The position numbers and the translations under genes are program-made. DNA of 64,000 bases from Ptiloglossa arizonensis. Lineage: Eukaryota > Arthropoda > Insecta > Hymenoptera > Colletidae. The notes beneath the pieces are model-generated. The model searched no databases. It saw nothing but the letters and a program-made list of their open reading frames with translations, and was not told the origin of the DNA. This document shows positions 13,901 through 26,130 of this stretch, one piece after another. Where the stretch lies: assembly GCF_051014685.1 (NCBI RefSeq), contig NW_027479286.1, positions 62,001-126,000 of the forward strand. Direction: 5' to 3'. The stretch's first letter is position 1, and every line of letters starts with the position of its first letter.

Positions 13901-16258
13901 CATTTCTTGGCTTCAAACTCCCATATCTCGCGAACGGATTGACCTAACCCAAAAATTCCTATTGCATCTGAAAGTAGAAACTCGCCCGATTACAACGGTA
14001 CGTGTATTTTTCCCCTAGGCCATTCTGGTTAAGCGTTTGGATCAGCAGAATTGCGAAAAATTTTATGCCTTCTCAACCATTTCTTGGCTTCAAACTCCCA
14101 TATCTCGCGAACGGATTGACCAAACCCAAAAATTCCTATTGCATCTGAAAGTAGAAACTCGCCCGATTACAACGGTACGTGTATTTTTCCCCTAGGCCAT
14201 TCTGGTTAAGCGTTTGGATCAGCAGAATTGCGAAAAATTTTATGCCTTCTCAACCATTTCTTGGCTTCAAACTCCCATATCTCGCGAACGGATTGACCTA
14301 ACCCAAAAATTCCTGATGCTTGTGAAAGTAGAAACTCTCCCGATTACAACGGTATGTGTATTTTTCCCCTAGGGCATTCTGGTTAAGCGATTGGAGCAGC
14401 AGAAGTGCGAAAAATTTGTTGTCTTCTCAACCATTTCTTAGCTTCAAACTCTCATATCGCGCGAACGGATTGATCTAACCCAAAAATACCTATTGAATTT
14501 GAAGGTAGAAACTCGCCCGATTACAACGGTATGTGTATTTTTTCCCTAGGCCATTCTGGTTAAGCGTTTGGAGCAGCAGAATTGCGAAAAATTGTTTGCC
14601 TTCTCAACCATTTCTTGTCTTCAAACTCCCATATCTCGCGAACGGATTGACCTAACCCAAAAATTCCTATTGCATCTGAAAGTAGAAACTCGCCCGATTA
14701 CAACGGTACGTGTATTGTTCCCCTAGGCCATTCTGGTTAAGCGTTTGGATCAGCAGAATTGCGAAAAATTTTATGCCTTCTCAACCATTTCTTGGCTTCA
14801 AACTCCCATATCTCGCGAGCGGATTGACCAAACCCAAAAATTCCTGATGCTTGTGAAAGTAGAAACTCTCCCGATTACAACGGTATGTGTATTTTTTCCC
14901 TAGCCCATTCTGGTTAAGCGTTTGGAGCAGCAGAATTGCTAAAAATTTGTTGTCTTCTCAACCATTTCTTAGCTTCAAAGTCCCATATCTCGCGAACGGA
15001 TTGACCAAACCCAAAAATTCCTGTTGCGTCTGAAAGTAGAAACTCTCCCGATTACAACGGTATGTGTATTTTTTCCCTAGCCCATTCTGGTTAAGCGTTT
15101 GGAGCAGCAGAATTGCGGAAAATTTGTTGTCTTCTCAACCATTTCTTGGCTTCAAACTCCCATATCTCGCGAACGGATTGACCCAACCCAAAAATTCCTA
15201 TTGCATCTGAAAGTAGAAACTCGGCCGATTACAACGGTATGTGTATTTTTTCCCTAGGGCATTCTGGTTAAGCGTTTGGAGCAGCAGAATTGCGAAAAAT
15301 CTTTTGCCTTCTCAACCATTTCTTGGCTTCAAACTCCCATATCTCGCGAACGGATTGACCTAACCCAAAAATTCCTATTGCATCTGAAAGTAGAAACTCG
15401 CCCGATTAAAACGGTACGCGTATTTTTCCCCTAGGCCATTCTGGTTAAGCGTTTGGATCAGCAGAATTGCGAAAAATTTTATGCCTTCTCAACCATTTCT
15501 TGGCTTCAAACTCCCATATCTCGCGAGCGGATTGACCAAACCCAAAAATTCCTGATGCTTGTAAAGGTAGAAACTCTCCCGATTACAACGGTATGTATAT
15601 TTTTTCCCTAGGCCATTCTGGTTAAGCGTTTGGAGCAGCAGAATTGCGAAAAATCTTTTGCCTTCTCAACCATTTCTTGGCTTCAAACTCCCATATCTCG
15701 CGAACGGATTGACCTAACCCAAAAATTCCTATTGCATCTGAAAGTAGAAACTCGCCCGATTAAAACGGTACGCGTATTTTTCCCCTAGGCCATTCTGGTT
15801 AAGCGTTTGGATCAGCAGAATTGCGAAAAATTTTATGCCTTCTCAACCATTTCTTGGCTTCAAACTCCCATATCTCGCGAGCGGATTGACCAAACCCAAA
15901 AATTCCTGATGCTTGTAAAAGTAGAAACTCTCCCGATTACAACGGTATGTATATTTTTTCCCTAGCCCATTCTGGTTTAGCGTTTGGAGCAGCAGAATTG
16001 CGAAAAATTTGTTGTCTTCTCAACCATTTCTTAGCTTCAAAGTCCAATATCTCGCGAACGGATTGACCAAACCCAAAAATTCCTGCTGCGTCTGAAAGTA
16101 GAAACTCGCCCGATTACAACGGTGTGCGTATTGTTCCCCTAGGCCATTCTGGTTAAGCGTTTGGAGAAGCAGAATTGCTAAAAATTTGTTGTCTTCTCAA
16201 CCATTTCTTAGCTTCAAAGTCCCATATCTCGCGAACCGATTGACCAAACCCAAAAATT
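10949..16258 (+). repeat. Higher-order repeat A3, 30 monomers, rearranged
   Basis: TCCATAGATC lies at 11180 and the length is 5310 bp. It reaches the same 30 monomers as A2 by a different route: minus five monomers at about 12050, plus a seven-monomer internal duplication (12602-15079), minus the two GGATTAGCAG monomers near 15270. Equal length therefore hides three whole-monomer indels. Confidence 0.8.
12602..15079 (+). repeat. Seven-monomer internal tandem duplication in A3
   Basis: GAGCTGCAG occurs at 12624 and again at 13863, exactly 1239 bp (7 x 177) apart. A2 and A4 carry this marker once each (8199, 17934). At the junction near 13841 a monomer that should continue TTTCCCTAGCCC instead continues TTTCCCTAGGCC, as at 12602, so the crossover fell at homologous positions. 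The two copies differ at one site I could see: GAATTACG at about 12988 against GAATTGCG at about 14227. Confidence 0.82.
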
Positions 16259-19200
16259 CCTTCTGCGTCTGAAAGTAGAAACTCGCCCGATTACAACGGT
16301 ATGTGTATTTTTCCCCTAGGGCATTCTGGTTAAGCGATTGGAGCAGCAGAAGTGCGAAAAATTTGTTGTCTTCTCAACCATTTCTTAGCTTCAAACTCTC
16401 ATATCGCGCGAACGGATTGATCTAACCCAAAAATTCCTATTGAATTTGAAGGTAGAAACTCGCCCGATTACAACGGTATGTGTATTTTTTCCATAGATCA
16501 TTCTGGTTAAGCGTTTGGAGCAGCAGAATTGCGAAAAATTTTTTGCCTTCTCAACCATTTCTTGGCTTCAAAGTCCCATATCTCGCGAACGGATTGACCA
16601 AACCCAAAAATTCCTGCTGCGTCTGAAAGTAGAAACTCGCCCGATTACAACGGTATGCGTATTTTTTCCCTAGGCCATTCTGGTTAAGCGTTTGGAGAAG
16701 CAGAATTGCTAAAAATTTGTTGTCTTCTCAACCATTTCTTAGCTTCAAAGTCCCATATCTCGCGAGCGGATTGACCAAACCCAAAAATTCCTGATGCTTG
16801 TGAAAGTAGAAACTCTCCCGGTTACAACGGTATGTGTATTTTTTCCCTAGCCCATTCTGGTTAAGCGTTTGGAGCAGCAGAATTGCGAAAAATTTGTTGT
16901 CTTCCCAACCATTTCTTAGCTTCAAAGTCCCATATCTCGCGAACGGATTGACCGAACCCAAAAATTCCTATTGTAACTGAAAGTAGAAACTCGCCCGATT
17001 ACAACGGTATGTGTATTTTTTCCCTAGCCCATTCTGGTTAAGCGATTGGAGCAGCAGGACGGCGAAAAATTTGTTGTCTTGTCAACCATATCTTAGTTTC
17101 AAAGTCCCATATCTCGCGAACGGATTGACCGAACCCAAAAATTCCTATTGTAACTGAAAGTAGAAACTTGCCCGATTACAACGCTATGTGTATTTTTTCC
17201 CTAGGCCATTCTGGTTAAGCGTTTGGAGCAGCAGAATTGCGAAAAATTTGTTGTCTTCTCACCCATTTCTTAGTTTCAAACTCCCATATCTCGCGAACGG
17301 ATTGACCTAACCCAAAAATTCCTATTGCATCTAAAAGTAGAAACTCGCCCAATTACAACGGTACGTGTATTTTTCCCCTAGGCCATTCTGGTTAAGCGTT
17401 TGGATCAGCAGAATTGCGAAAAATTTTATGCCTTCTCAACCATTTCTTGGCTTCAAACTCCCATATCTCGCGAGCGGATTGACCAAACCCAAAAATTCCT
17501 GCTGCGTCTGAAAGTAGAAACTCGCCCGATTACAATGGTGTGCGTATTTTTTCCCTAGGCCATTCTGGTTAAGCGTTTGGAGAAGCCGAATTGCTAAAAA
17601 TTTGTTGCCTTCTCAACCATTTCTTAGCTTCAAAGTCCCATATCTCGCGAACCGATTGACCAAACCCAAAAATTCCTTCTGCGTCTGAAAGTAGAAACTC
17701 GCCCGATTACAACGGTATGTGTATTTTTCCCCTAGGGCATTCTGGTTAAGCGTTTGGAGCAGCAGAATTGCGAAAAATTTTTTGCCTTCTCAACCATTCC
17801 TTGCCTTCAAACTCCCATATCTCGCGAACGGATTGACCTAACACAAAAATTCCTGTTGCGTCTGAAAGTAGAAACTCGCCCGATTACAACGGTATGTGTA
17901 TTTTTTCCCTAGGCCATTCTGGTTAAGCGTTTGGAGCTGCAGAATTGCGAAAAATTTTTTGCCTTCTCAACCATTTCTTGGCTTCAAACTCCCATATCTC
18001 GCGAACGGATTGACCTAACCCAAAAATTCCTATTGCATCTGAAAGTAGAAACTCGCCCGATTACAACGGTACGTGTATTTTTCCCCTAGGCCATTCTGGT
18101 TAAGCGTTTGGATCAGCAGAATTGCGAAAAATTTTATGCCTTCTCAACCATTTCTTGGCTTCAAACTCCCATATCTCGCGAACGGATTGACCAAACCCAA
18201 AAATTCCTATTGCATCTGAAAGTAGAAACTCGCCCGATTACAACGGTACGTGTATTTTTCCCCTAGGCCATTCTGGTTAAGCGTTTGGATCAGCAGAATT
18301 ACGAAAAATTTTATGCCTTCTCAACCATTTCTTGGCTTCAAACTCCCATATCTCGCGAACGGATTGACCTAACCCAAAAATTCCTGATGCTTGTGAAAGT
18401 AGAAACTCTCCCGATTACAACGGTATGTGTATTTTTCCCCTAGGGCATTCTGGTTAAGCGATTGGAGCAGCAGAAGTGCGAAAAATTTGTTGTCTTCTCA
18501 ACCATTTCTTAGCTTCAAACTCTCATATCGCGCGAACGGATTGATCTAACCCAAAAATACCTATTGAATTTGAAGGTAGAAACTCGCCCGATTACAACGG
18601 TATGTGTATTTTTTCCCTAGGCCATTCTGGTTAAGCGTTTGGAGCAGCAGAATTGCGAAAAATTGTTTGCCTTCTCAACCATTTCTTGTCTTCAAACTCC
18701 CATATCTCGCGAACGGATTGACCTAACCCAAAAATTCCTATTGCATCTGAAAGTAGAAACTCGCCCGATTACAACGGTACGTGTATTGTTCCCCTAGGCC
18801 ATTCTGGTTAAGCGTTTGGATCAGCAGAATTGCGAAAAATTTTATGCCTTCTCAACCATTTCTTGGCTTCAAACTCCCATATCTCGCGAGCGGATTGACC
18901 AAACCCAAAAATTCCTGATGCTTGTGAAAGTAGAAACTCTCCCGATTACAACGGTATGTGTATTTTTTCCCTAGCCCATTCTGGTTAAGCGTTTGGAGCA
19001 GCAGAATTGCTAAAAATTTGTTGTCTTCTCAACCATTTCTTAGCTTCAAAGTCCCATATCTCGCGAACGGATTGACCAAACCCAAAAATTCCTGTTGCGT
19101 CTGAAAGTAGAAACTCTCCCGATTACAACGGTATGTGTATTTTTTCCCTAGCCCATTCTGGTTAAGCGTTTGGAGCAGCAGAATTGCGGAAAATTTGTTG

Positions 19201-20328
19201 TCTTCTCAACCATTTCTTGGCTTCAAACTCCCATATCTCGCGAACGGATTGACCCAACCCAAAAATTCCTATTGCATCTGAAAGTAGAAACTCGGCCGAT
19301 TACAACGGTATGTGTATTTTTTCCCTAGGGCATTCTGGTTAAGCGTTTGGATTAGCAGAATTGCGCAAAATTTTTTGCCTTCTCAACCATTTCTTGGCTT
19401 CAAACTCCCATATCTCGCGAACGGATTGACCTAACCCAAAAATTCCTGTTGCGTCTGAAGGTAGAAACTCGCCCGATTACAACGGTATGTGTATTTTTTC
19501 CCTAGGCCATTCTGGTTAAGCGTTTGGAGCAGCAGAAGTGCGAAAATTTGTTGCCTTCTCAACCATTTCTTAGCTTCAAACTCCCATATCTCGCGAACGG
19601 ATTGACCTAACCCAAAAATTCCTGTTGCGTCTGAAAGTAGAAACTCGCCCGATTACAACGGTATGTGTATTTTTTCCCTAGGCCATTCTGGTTAAGCGTT
19701 TGGAGCAGCAGAATTGCGAAAAATCTTTTGCCTTCTCAACCATTTCTTGGCTTCAAACTCCCATATCTCGCGAACGGATTGACCTAACCCAAAAATTCCT
19801 ATTGCATCTGAAAGTAGAAACTCGCCCGATTAAAACGGTACGCGTATTTTTCCCCTAGGCCATTCTGGTTAAGCGTTTGGATCAGCAGAATTGCGAAAAA
19901 TTTTATGCCTTCTCAACCATTTCTTGGCTTCAAACTCCCATATCTCGCGAGCGGATTGACCAAACCCAAAAATTCCTGATGCTTGTAAAAGTAGAAACTC
20001 TCCCGATTACAACGGTATGTATATCTTTTCCCTAGCCCATTCTGGTTTAGCGTTTGGAGCAGCAGAATTGCGAAAAATTTGTTGTCTTCTCAACCATTTC
20101 TTAGCTTCAAAGTCCCATATCTCGCGAACGGATTGACCAAACCCAAAAATTCCTGCTGCGTCTGAAAGTAGAAACTCGCCCGATTACAACGGTGTGCGTA
20201 TTGTTCCCCTAGGCCATTCTGGTTAAGCGTTTGGAGAAGCAGAATTGCTAAAAATTTGTTGTCTTCTCAACCATTTCTTAGCTTCAAAGTCCCATATCTC
20301 GCGAACCGATTGACCAAACCCAAAAATT
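16259..20328 (+). repeat. Higher-order repeat A4, 23 monomers
   Basis: TCCATAGATC lies at 16490 and the length is 4070 bp. It shares the five-monomer deletion of A3 (near 17370) but lacks the seven-monomer duplication. It keeps the GGATTAGCAG pair of A2 (about 19350), and has one copy, not two, of the AAATCTTTTG / GTATGTATAT dimer (19690-20040). One monomer near 19540 has lost an A in the GAAAAATTTG tract. Confidence 0.8.
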
Positions 20329-22981
20329 CCTTCTGCGTCTGAAAGTAGAAACTCGCCCGATTACAACGGTATGTGTATTTTTCCCCTAGGGCATTCTGGT
20401 TAAGCGATTGGAGCAGCAGAAGTGCGAAAAATTTGTTGTCTTCTCAACCATTTCTTAGCTTCAAACTCTCATATCGCGCGAACGGATTGATCTAACCCAA
20501 AAATTCCTATTGAATTTGAAGGTAGAAACTCGCCCGATTACAACGGTATGTGTATTTTTTCCATAGATCATTCTGGTTAAGCGTTTGGAGCAGCAGAATT
20601 GCGAAAAATTTTTTGCCTTCTCAACCATTTCTTGGCTTCAAAGTCCCATATCTCGCGAACGGATTGACCAAACCCAAAAATTCCTGCTGCGTCTGAAAGT
20701 AGAAACTCGCCCGATTACAACGGTATGCGTATTTTTTCCCTAGGCCATTCTGGTTAAGCGTTTGGAGAAGCAGAATTGCTAAAAATTTGTTGTCTTCTCA
20801 ACCATTTCTTAGCTTCAAAGTCCCATATCTCGCGAGCGGATTGACCAAACCCAAAAATTCCTGATGCTTGTGAAAGTAGAAACTCTCCCGGTTACAACGG
20901 TATGTGTATTTTTTCCCTAGCCCATTCTGGTTAAGCGTTTGGAGCAGCAGAATTGCGAAAAATTTGTTGTCTTCTCAACCATTTCTTAGCTTCAAAGTCC
21001 CATATCTCGCGAACGGATTGACCGAACCCAAAAATTCCTATTGTAACAGAAAGTAGAAACTCGCCCGATTACAACGGTATGTGTATTTTTTCCCTAGCCC
21101 ATTCTGGTTAAGCGATTGGAGCAGCAGGAGGGCGAAAAATTTGTTGTCTTGTCAACCATATCTTAGCTTCAAAGTCCCATATCTCGCGAATGGATTGACC
21201 GAACCCAAAAATTCCTATTGTAACTGAAAGTAGAAACTTGCCCGATTACAACGCTGTGTGTATTTTTTCCCTAGGCCATTCTGGTTAAGCGTTTGGAGCA
21301 GCAGAATTGCGAAAAATTTGTTGTCTTCTCAACCATTTCTTAGTTTCAAACTCCCATATCTCGCGAACGGATTGACCAAACCCAAAAATTCCTTCTGCGT
21401 CTGAAAGTAGACACTCGCCCGATTATAACGGTATGCGTATTTTTTCCCTAGGCCATTCTGGTTAAGCGTTTGGAGCAGCAGATTTCGAAAAATTTGTTTT
21501 CTTCTCAACCATTTCTTAGCTTCAAACTCTCATATCTCGCGAACGGATTGTCCTAACCCAAAAATTACTATTGTAACTGAAAGTAGAAACTCGCCCGATT
21601 ACAACGGTATGTGTGTTTTTTCCCTAGCCCATTCTGGTTAAGCGTTTGGAGCAGCAGAATTGCGAAAAATTTGTTGTCTTCTCAACCATTTCTTAGTTTC
21701 AAAGTCCCATATCTCGCGAACGGATTGACCTAACCCAAAAATTTCTGTTGCGTCTGAAGGTAGAAACTCGCCCGATTACAACGGTATGTGTATTTTTCCC
21801 TAGGCCATTCTGGTTAAGCGTTTGAAGCAGCAGAATTGCGAAAAATTTTTTGCCTTCTCAACCATTTCTTGGCTTCAAACTCCCATATCTCGCGAGCGGA
21901 TTGACCAAACCCAAAAATTCCTGATGCTTGTGAAAGTAGAAACTCTCCCGGTTACAACGGTATGTGTATTTTTTCCCTAGCCCATTCTGGTTAAGCGTTT
22001 GGAGCAGCAGAATTGCGAAAAATTTGTTGTCTTCTCAACCATTTCTTAGCTTCAAAGTCCCATATCTCGCGAACGGATTGACCGAACCCAAAAATTCCTA
22101 TTGTAACTGAAAGTAGAAACTCGCCCGATTACAACGGTATGTGTATTTTTTCCCTAGCCCATTCCGGTTAAGCGATTGGAGCAGCAGGAGGGCGAAAAAT
22201 TTGTTGTCTTGTCAACCATATCTTAGCTTCAAAGTCCCATATCTCGCGAACGGATTGACCGAACCCAAAAATTCCTATTGTAACTGAAAGTAGAAACTTG
22301 CCCGATTACTACGGTATGTGTATTTTTTCCCTAGGCCATTCTGGTTAAGCGTTTGGAGCAGCAGAATTGCGAAAAATTTTTTGCCTTCTCAACCATTCCT
22401 TGGCTTCAAACTCCCATATCTCGCGAACGGATTGACCTAACCCAAAAATTCCTATTGCATCTGAAAGTAGAAACTCGCCCGATTACAACGCTACGTGTAT
22501 TTTTCCCCTAGGCCGTTCTGGTTAAGCGTTTGGATCAGCAGAATTGCGAAAAATTTTATGCCTTCTCAACCATTTCTTGGCTTCAAACTCCCATATCTCG
22601 CGAACGGATTGACCAAACCCAAAAATTCCTGATGCTTGTGAAAGTAGAAACTCTCCCGATTACAACGGTATGTGTATTTTTTCCCTAGCCCATTCTGGTT
22701 ATGCGTTTGGAGCAGCAGAATTGGGAAAAATTTGTTGTCTTCTCAACCATTTCTTAGCTTCAAAGTCCCATATCTCGCGAACGGATTGACCAAACCCAAA
22801 AATTCCTGCTGCGTCTGAAAGTAGAAACTCGCCCGATTACAACGGTGTGCGTATTTTTTCCCTAGGCCATTCTGGTTAAGCGTTTGGAGAAGCAGAATTG
22901 CTAAAAATTTGTTGTCTTCTCAACCATTTCTTAGCTTCAAAGTCCCATATCTCGCGAACCGATTGACCAAACCCAAAAATT
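20329..22981 (+). repeat. Higher-order repeat A5, 15 monomers
   Basis: TCCATAGATC lies at 20560, its last occurrence in the window. The length is 2653 bp. The left part matches A4. After about 21370 it follows the A2-type order with the GTAGACACTCG / GATTATAACGG monomer, joined directly to the preceding monomer with the ATCTAAAAGT monomer missing. Two further GCAGGAGGGCG monomers occur at about 21125 and 22185. Confidence 0.72.
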
Positions 22982-24926
22982 CCTTCTGCGTCTGAAAGTA
23001 GAAACTCGCCCGATTACAACGGTATGTGTATTTTTCCCCTAGGGCATTCTGGTTAAGCGATTGGAGCAGCAGAAGTGCGAAAAATTTGTTGTCTTCTCAA
23101 CGATTTCTTAGCTTCAAACTCTCATATCGCGCGAACGGATTGATCTAACCCAAAAATTCCTATTGAATTTGAAGGTAGAAACTCGCCCGATTACAACGGT
23201 ATGTGTATTTTTTCCCTAGGCCATTCTGGTTAAGCGTTTGGAGCAGCAGAATTGCGAAAAATTTTTTGCCTTCTCAACCATTTCTTGGCTTCAAAGTCCC
23301 ATATCTCGCGAACGGATTGACCAAACCCAAAAATTCCTGCTGCGTCTGAAAGTAGAAACTCGCCCGATTACAACGGTATGCGTTTTTTTTCCCTAGGCCA
23401 TTCTGGTTAAGCGTTTGGAGAAGCAGAATTGCTAAAAATTTGTTGTCTTCTCAACCATTTCTTAGCTTCAAAGTCCCATATCTCGCGAACGGATTGACCT
23501 AACCCAAAAATTCCTATTGCATCTGAAAGTAGAAACTCGGCCGATTACAACGGTATGTGTATTTTTTCCCTAGGGCTTTCTGGTTAAGCGTTTGGATTAG
23601 CAGAATTGCGCAAAAATTTTTGCCTTCTCAACCATTTCTTGGCTTCAAACTCCCATATCTCGCGAACGGATTGACCTAACCCAAAAATTCCTGTGGCGTC
23701 TGAAGGTAGAAACTCGCCCGATTACAACGGTATGTGTATTTTTTCCCTAGGCCATTCTGGTTAAGCGTTTGGAGCAGCAGAATTGCGAAAAATTTTTTGC
23801 CTTCTCAACCATTTCTTGGCTTCAAACTCCCATATCTCGCGAGCGGATTGACCAAACCCATAATTCCTGATGCTTGTGAAAGTAGAAACTCTCCCGGTTA
23901 CAACGGTATGTGTGTTTTTTCCCTAGCCCATTCTGGTTAAGCGTTTGGAGCAGCAGAATTGCGAAAAATTTGTTGTCTTCTCAACCATTTCTTAGCTTCA
24001 AAGTCCCATATCTCGCGAACGGATTGACCGAACCCAAAAATTCCTATTGTAACTGAAAGTAGAAACTCGCCCGATTACAACGGTATGGGTATTTTTCCCC
24101 TAGCCCATTCTGGTTAAGCGATTGGAGCAGCAGGAGGGCGAAAAATTTGTTGTCTTGTCAACCATATCTTAGCTTCAAAGTCCCATATCTCGCGAACGGA
24201 TTGACCGAACAAAAAATTCCTATTGTAACTGAAAGTAGAAACTTGCCCGATTACAACGGTATGTGTATTTTTTCCCTAGGCCATTCTGGTTAAGCGTTTG
24301 GAGCAGCAGAATTGCGAAAAATTTGTTGTCTTCTCAACCATTTCTTAGTTTCAAACTCCCATATCTCGCGAACGGATTGACCTAACCCAAAAATTCCTAT
24401 TGCATCTAAAAGTAGAAACTTGCCCGATTACAACGGTATGTGTATTTTTTCCCTAGCCCATTCTGGTTAAGCGTTTGGAGCAGCAGAATTGCGAAAAATT
24501 TGTTGTCTTCTCAACCATTTCTTAGCTTCAAAGTCCCATATCTCGCGAACGGATTGACCAAACCCAAAAATTCCTGCTGCGTCTGAAAGTAGAAACTCGC
24601 CCGATTACAACGGTGTGCGTATTTTTTCCCTAGGCCATTCTGGTTAAGCGTTTGGAGCAGCAGAATTGCGAAAAATTTGTTGTCTTCTCAACCATTTCTT
24701 AGCTTCAAAGTCCCATATCTCGCGAACGGATTGACCGAACCCAAAAATTCCTGCTGCGTCTGAAAGTAGAAACTCGCCCGATTACAACGGTGTGCGTATT
24801 TTTTCCCTAGGCCATTCTGGTTAAGCGTTTGGAGAAGCAGAATTGCTAAAAATTTGTTGTCTTCTCAACCATTTCTTAGCTTCAAAGTCCCATATCTCGC
24901 GAACCGATTGACCAAACCCAAAAATT
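22982..24926 (+). repeat. Higher-order repeat A6, 11 monomers
   Basis: It begins with the same CCTTCTGCG monomer, but the third monomer has TCCCTAGGCC in place of TCCATAGATC. Distinctive variants are CAACGATTT (about 23098), GGGCTTTCTGG (23573) and a shortened ACCCATAATTCC (about 23856). The same variants recur 1945 bp (11 monomers less two bases) later, so A6 and A7 are a tandem duplication. Confidence 0.75.
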
Positions 24927-26130
24927 CCTTCTGCGTCTGAAAGTAGAAACTCGCCCGATTACAACGGTATGTGTATTTTTCCCCTAGGGCATTCTGGTTA
25001 AGCGATTGGAGCAGCAGAATTGCGAAAAATTTGTTGTCTTCTCAACGATTTCTTAGCTTCAAACTCTCATATCGCGCGAACGGATTGATCTAACCCAAAA
25101 ATTCCTATTGAATTTGAAGGTAGAAACTCGCCCGATTACAACGGTATGTGTATTTTTTCCCTAGGCCATTCTGGTTAAGCGTTTGGAGCAGCAGAATTGC
25201 GAAAAATTTTTTGCCTTCTCAACCATTTCTTGGCTTCAAAGTCCCATATCTCGCGAACGGATTGACCAAACCCAAAAATTCCTGCTGCGTCTGAAAGTAG
25301 AAACTCGCCCGATTACAACGGTATGCGTTTTTTTTCCCTAGGCCATTCTGGTTAAGCGTTTGGAGAAGCAGAATTGCTAAAAATTTGTTGTCTTCTCAAC
25401 CATTTCTTAGCTTCAAAGTCCCATATCTCGCGAACGGATTGACCTAACCCAAAAATTCCTATTGCATCTGAAAGTAGAAACTCGGCCGATTACAACGGTA
25501 TGTGTATTTTTTCCCTAGGGCTTTCTGGTTAAGCGTTTGGATTAGCAGAATTGCGCAAAAATTTTTGCCTTCTCAACCATTTCTTGGCTTCAAACTCCCA
25601 TATCTCGCGAACGGATTGACCTAACCCAAAAATTCCTGTGGCGTCTGAAGGTAGAAACTCGCCCGATTACAACGGTATGTGTATTTTTTCCCTAGGCCAT
25701 TCTGGTTAAGCGTTTGGAGCAGCAGAATTGCGAAAAATTTTTTGCCTTCTCAACCATTTCTTGGCTTCAAACTCCCATATCTCGCGAGCGGATTGACCAA
25801 ACCCATAATTCCTGATGCTTGTGAAAGTAGAAACTCGCCCGATTACAACGGTATGTGTATTTTTCCCCTAGGGCATTCTGGTTAAGCGATTGGAGCAGCA
25901 GAAGTGCGAAAAATTTGTTGTCTTCTCAACGATTTCTTAGCTTCAAACTCTCATATCGCGCGAACGGATTGATCTAACCCAAAAATTCCTATTGAATTTG
26001 AAGGTAGAAACTCGCCCGATTACAACGGTATGTGTATTTTTTCCCTAGGCCATTCTGGTTAAGCGTTTGGAGCAGCAGAATTGCGAAAAATTTTTTGCCT
26101 TCTCAACCATTTCTTGGCTTCAAAGTCCCA
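24927..26130 (+). repeat. Partial A7 copy fused to a further partial A8 copy
   Basis: From 24927 to about 25833 this repeats A6 (22982 to about 23888) with the same CAACGATTT, GGGCTTTCTGG and ACCCATAATTCC variants. At about 25834, inside the GAAACTC / GCCCGATT segment, it jumps back to the start-type monomer (GGGCATTCTGGTTAAGCGATT). A third CAACGATTT follows at 25927, 884 bp after the second (25043). The join is in register, as expected from unequal crossing over. Confidence 0.72.
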
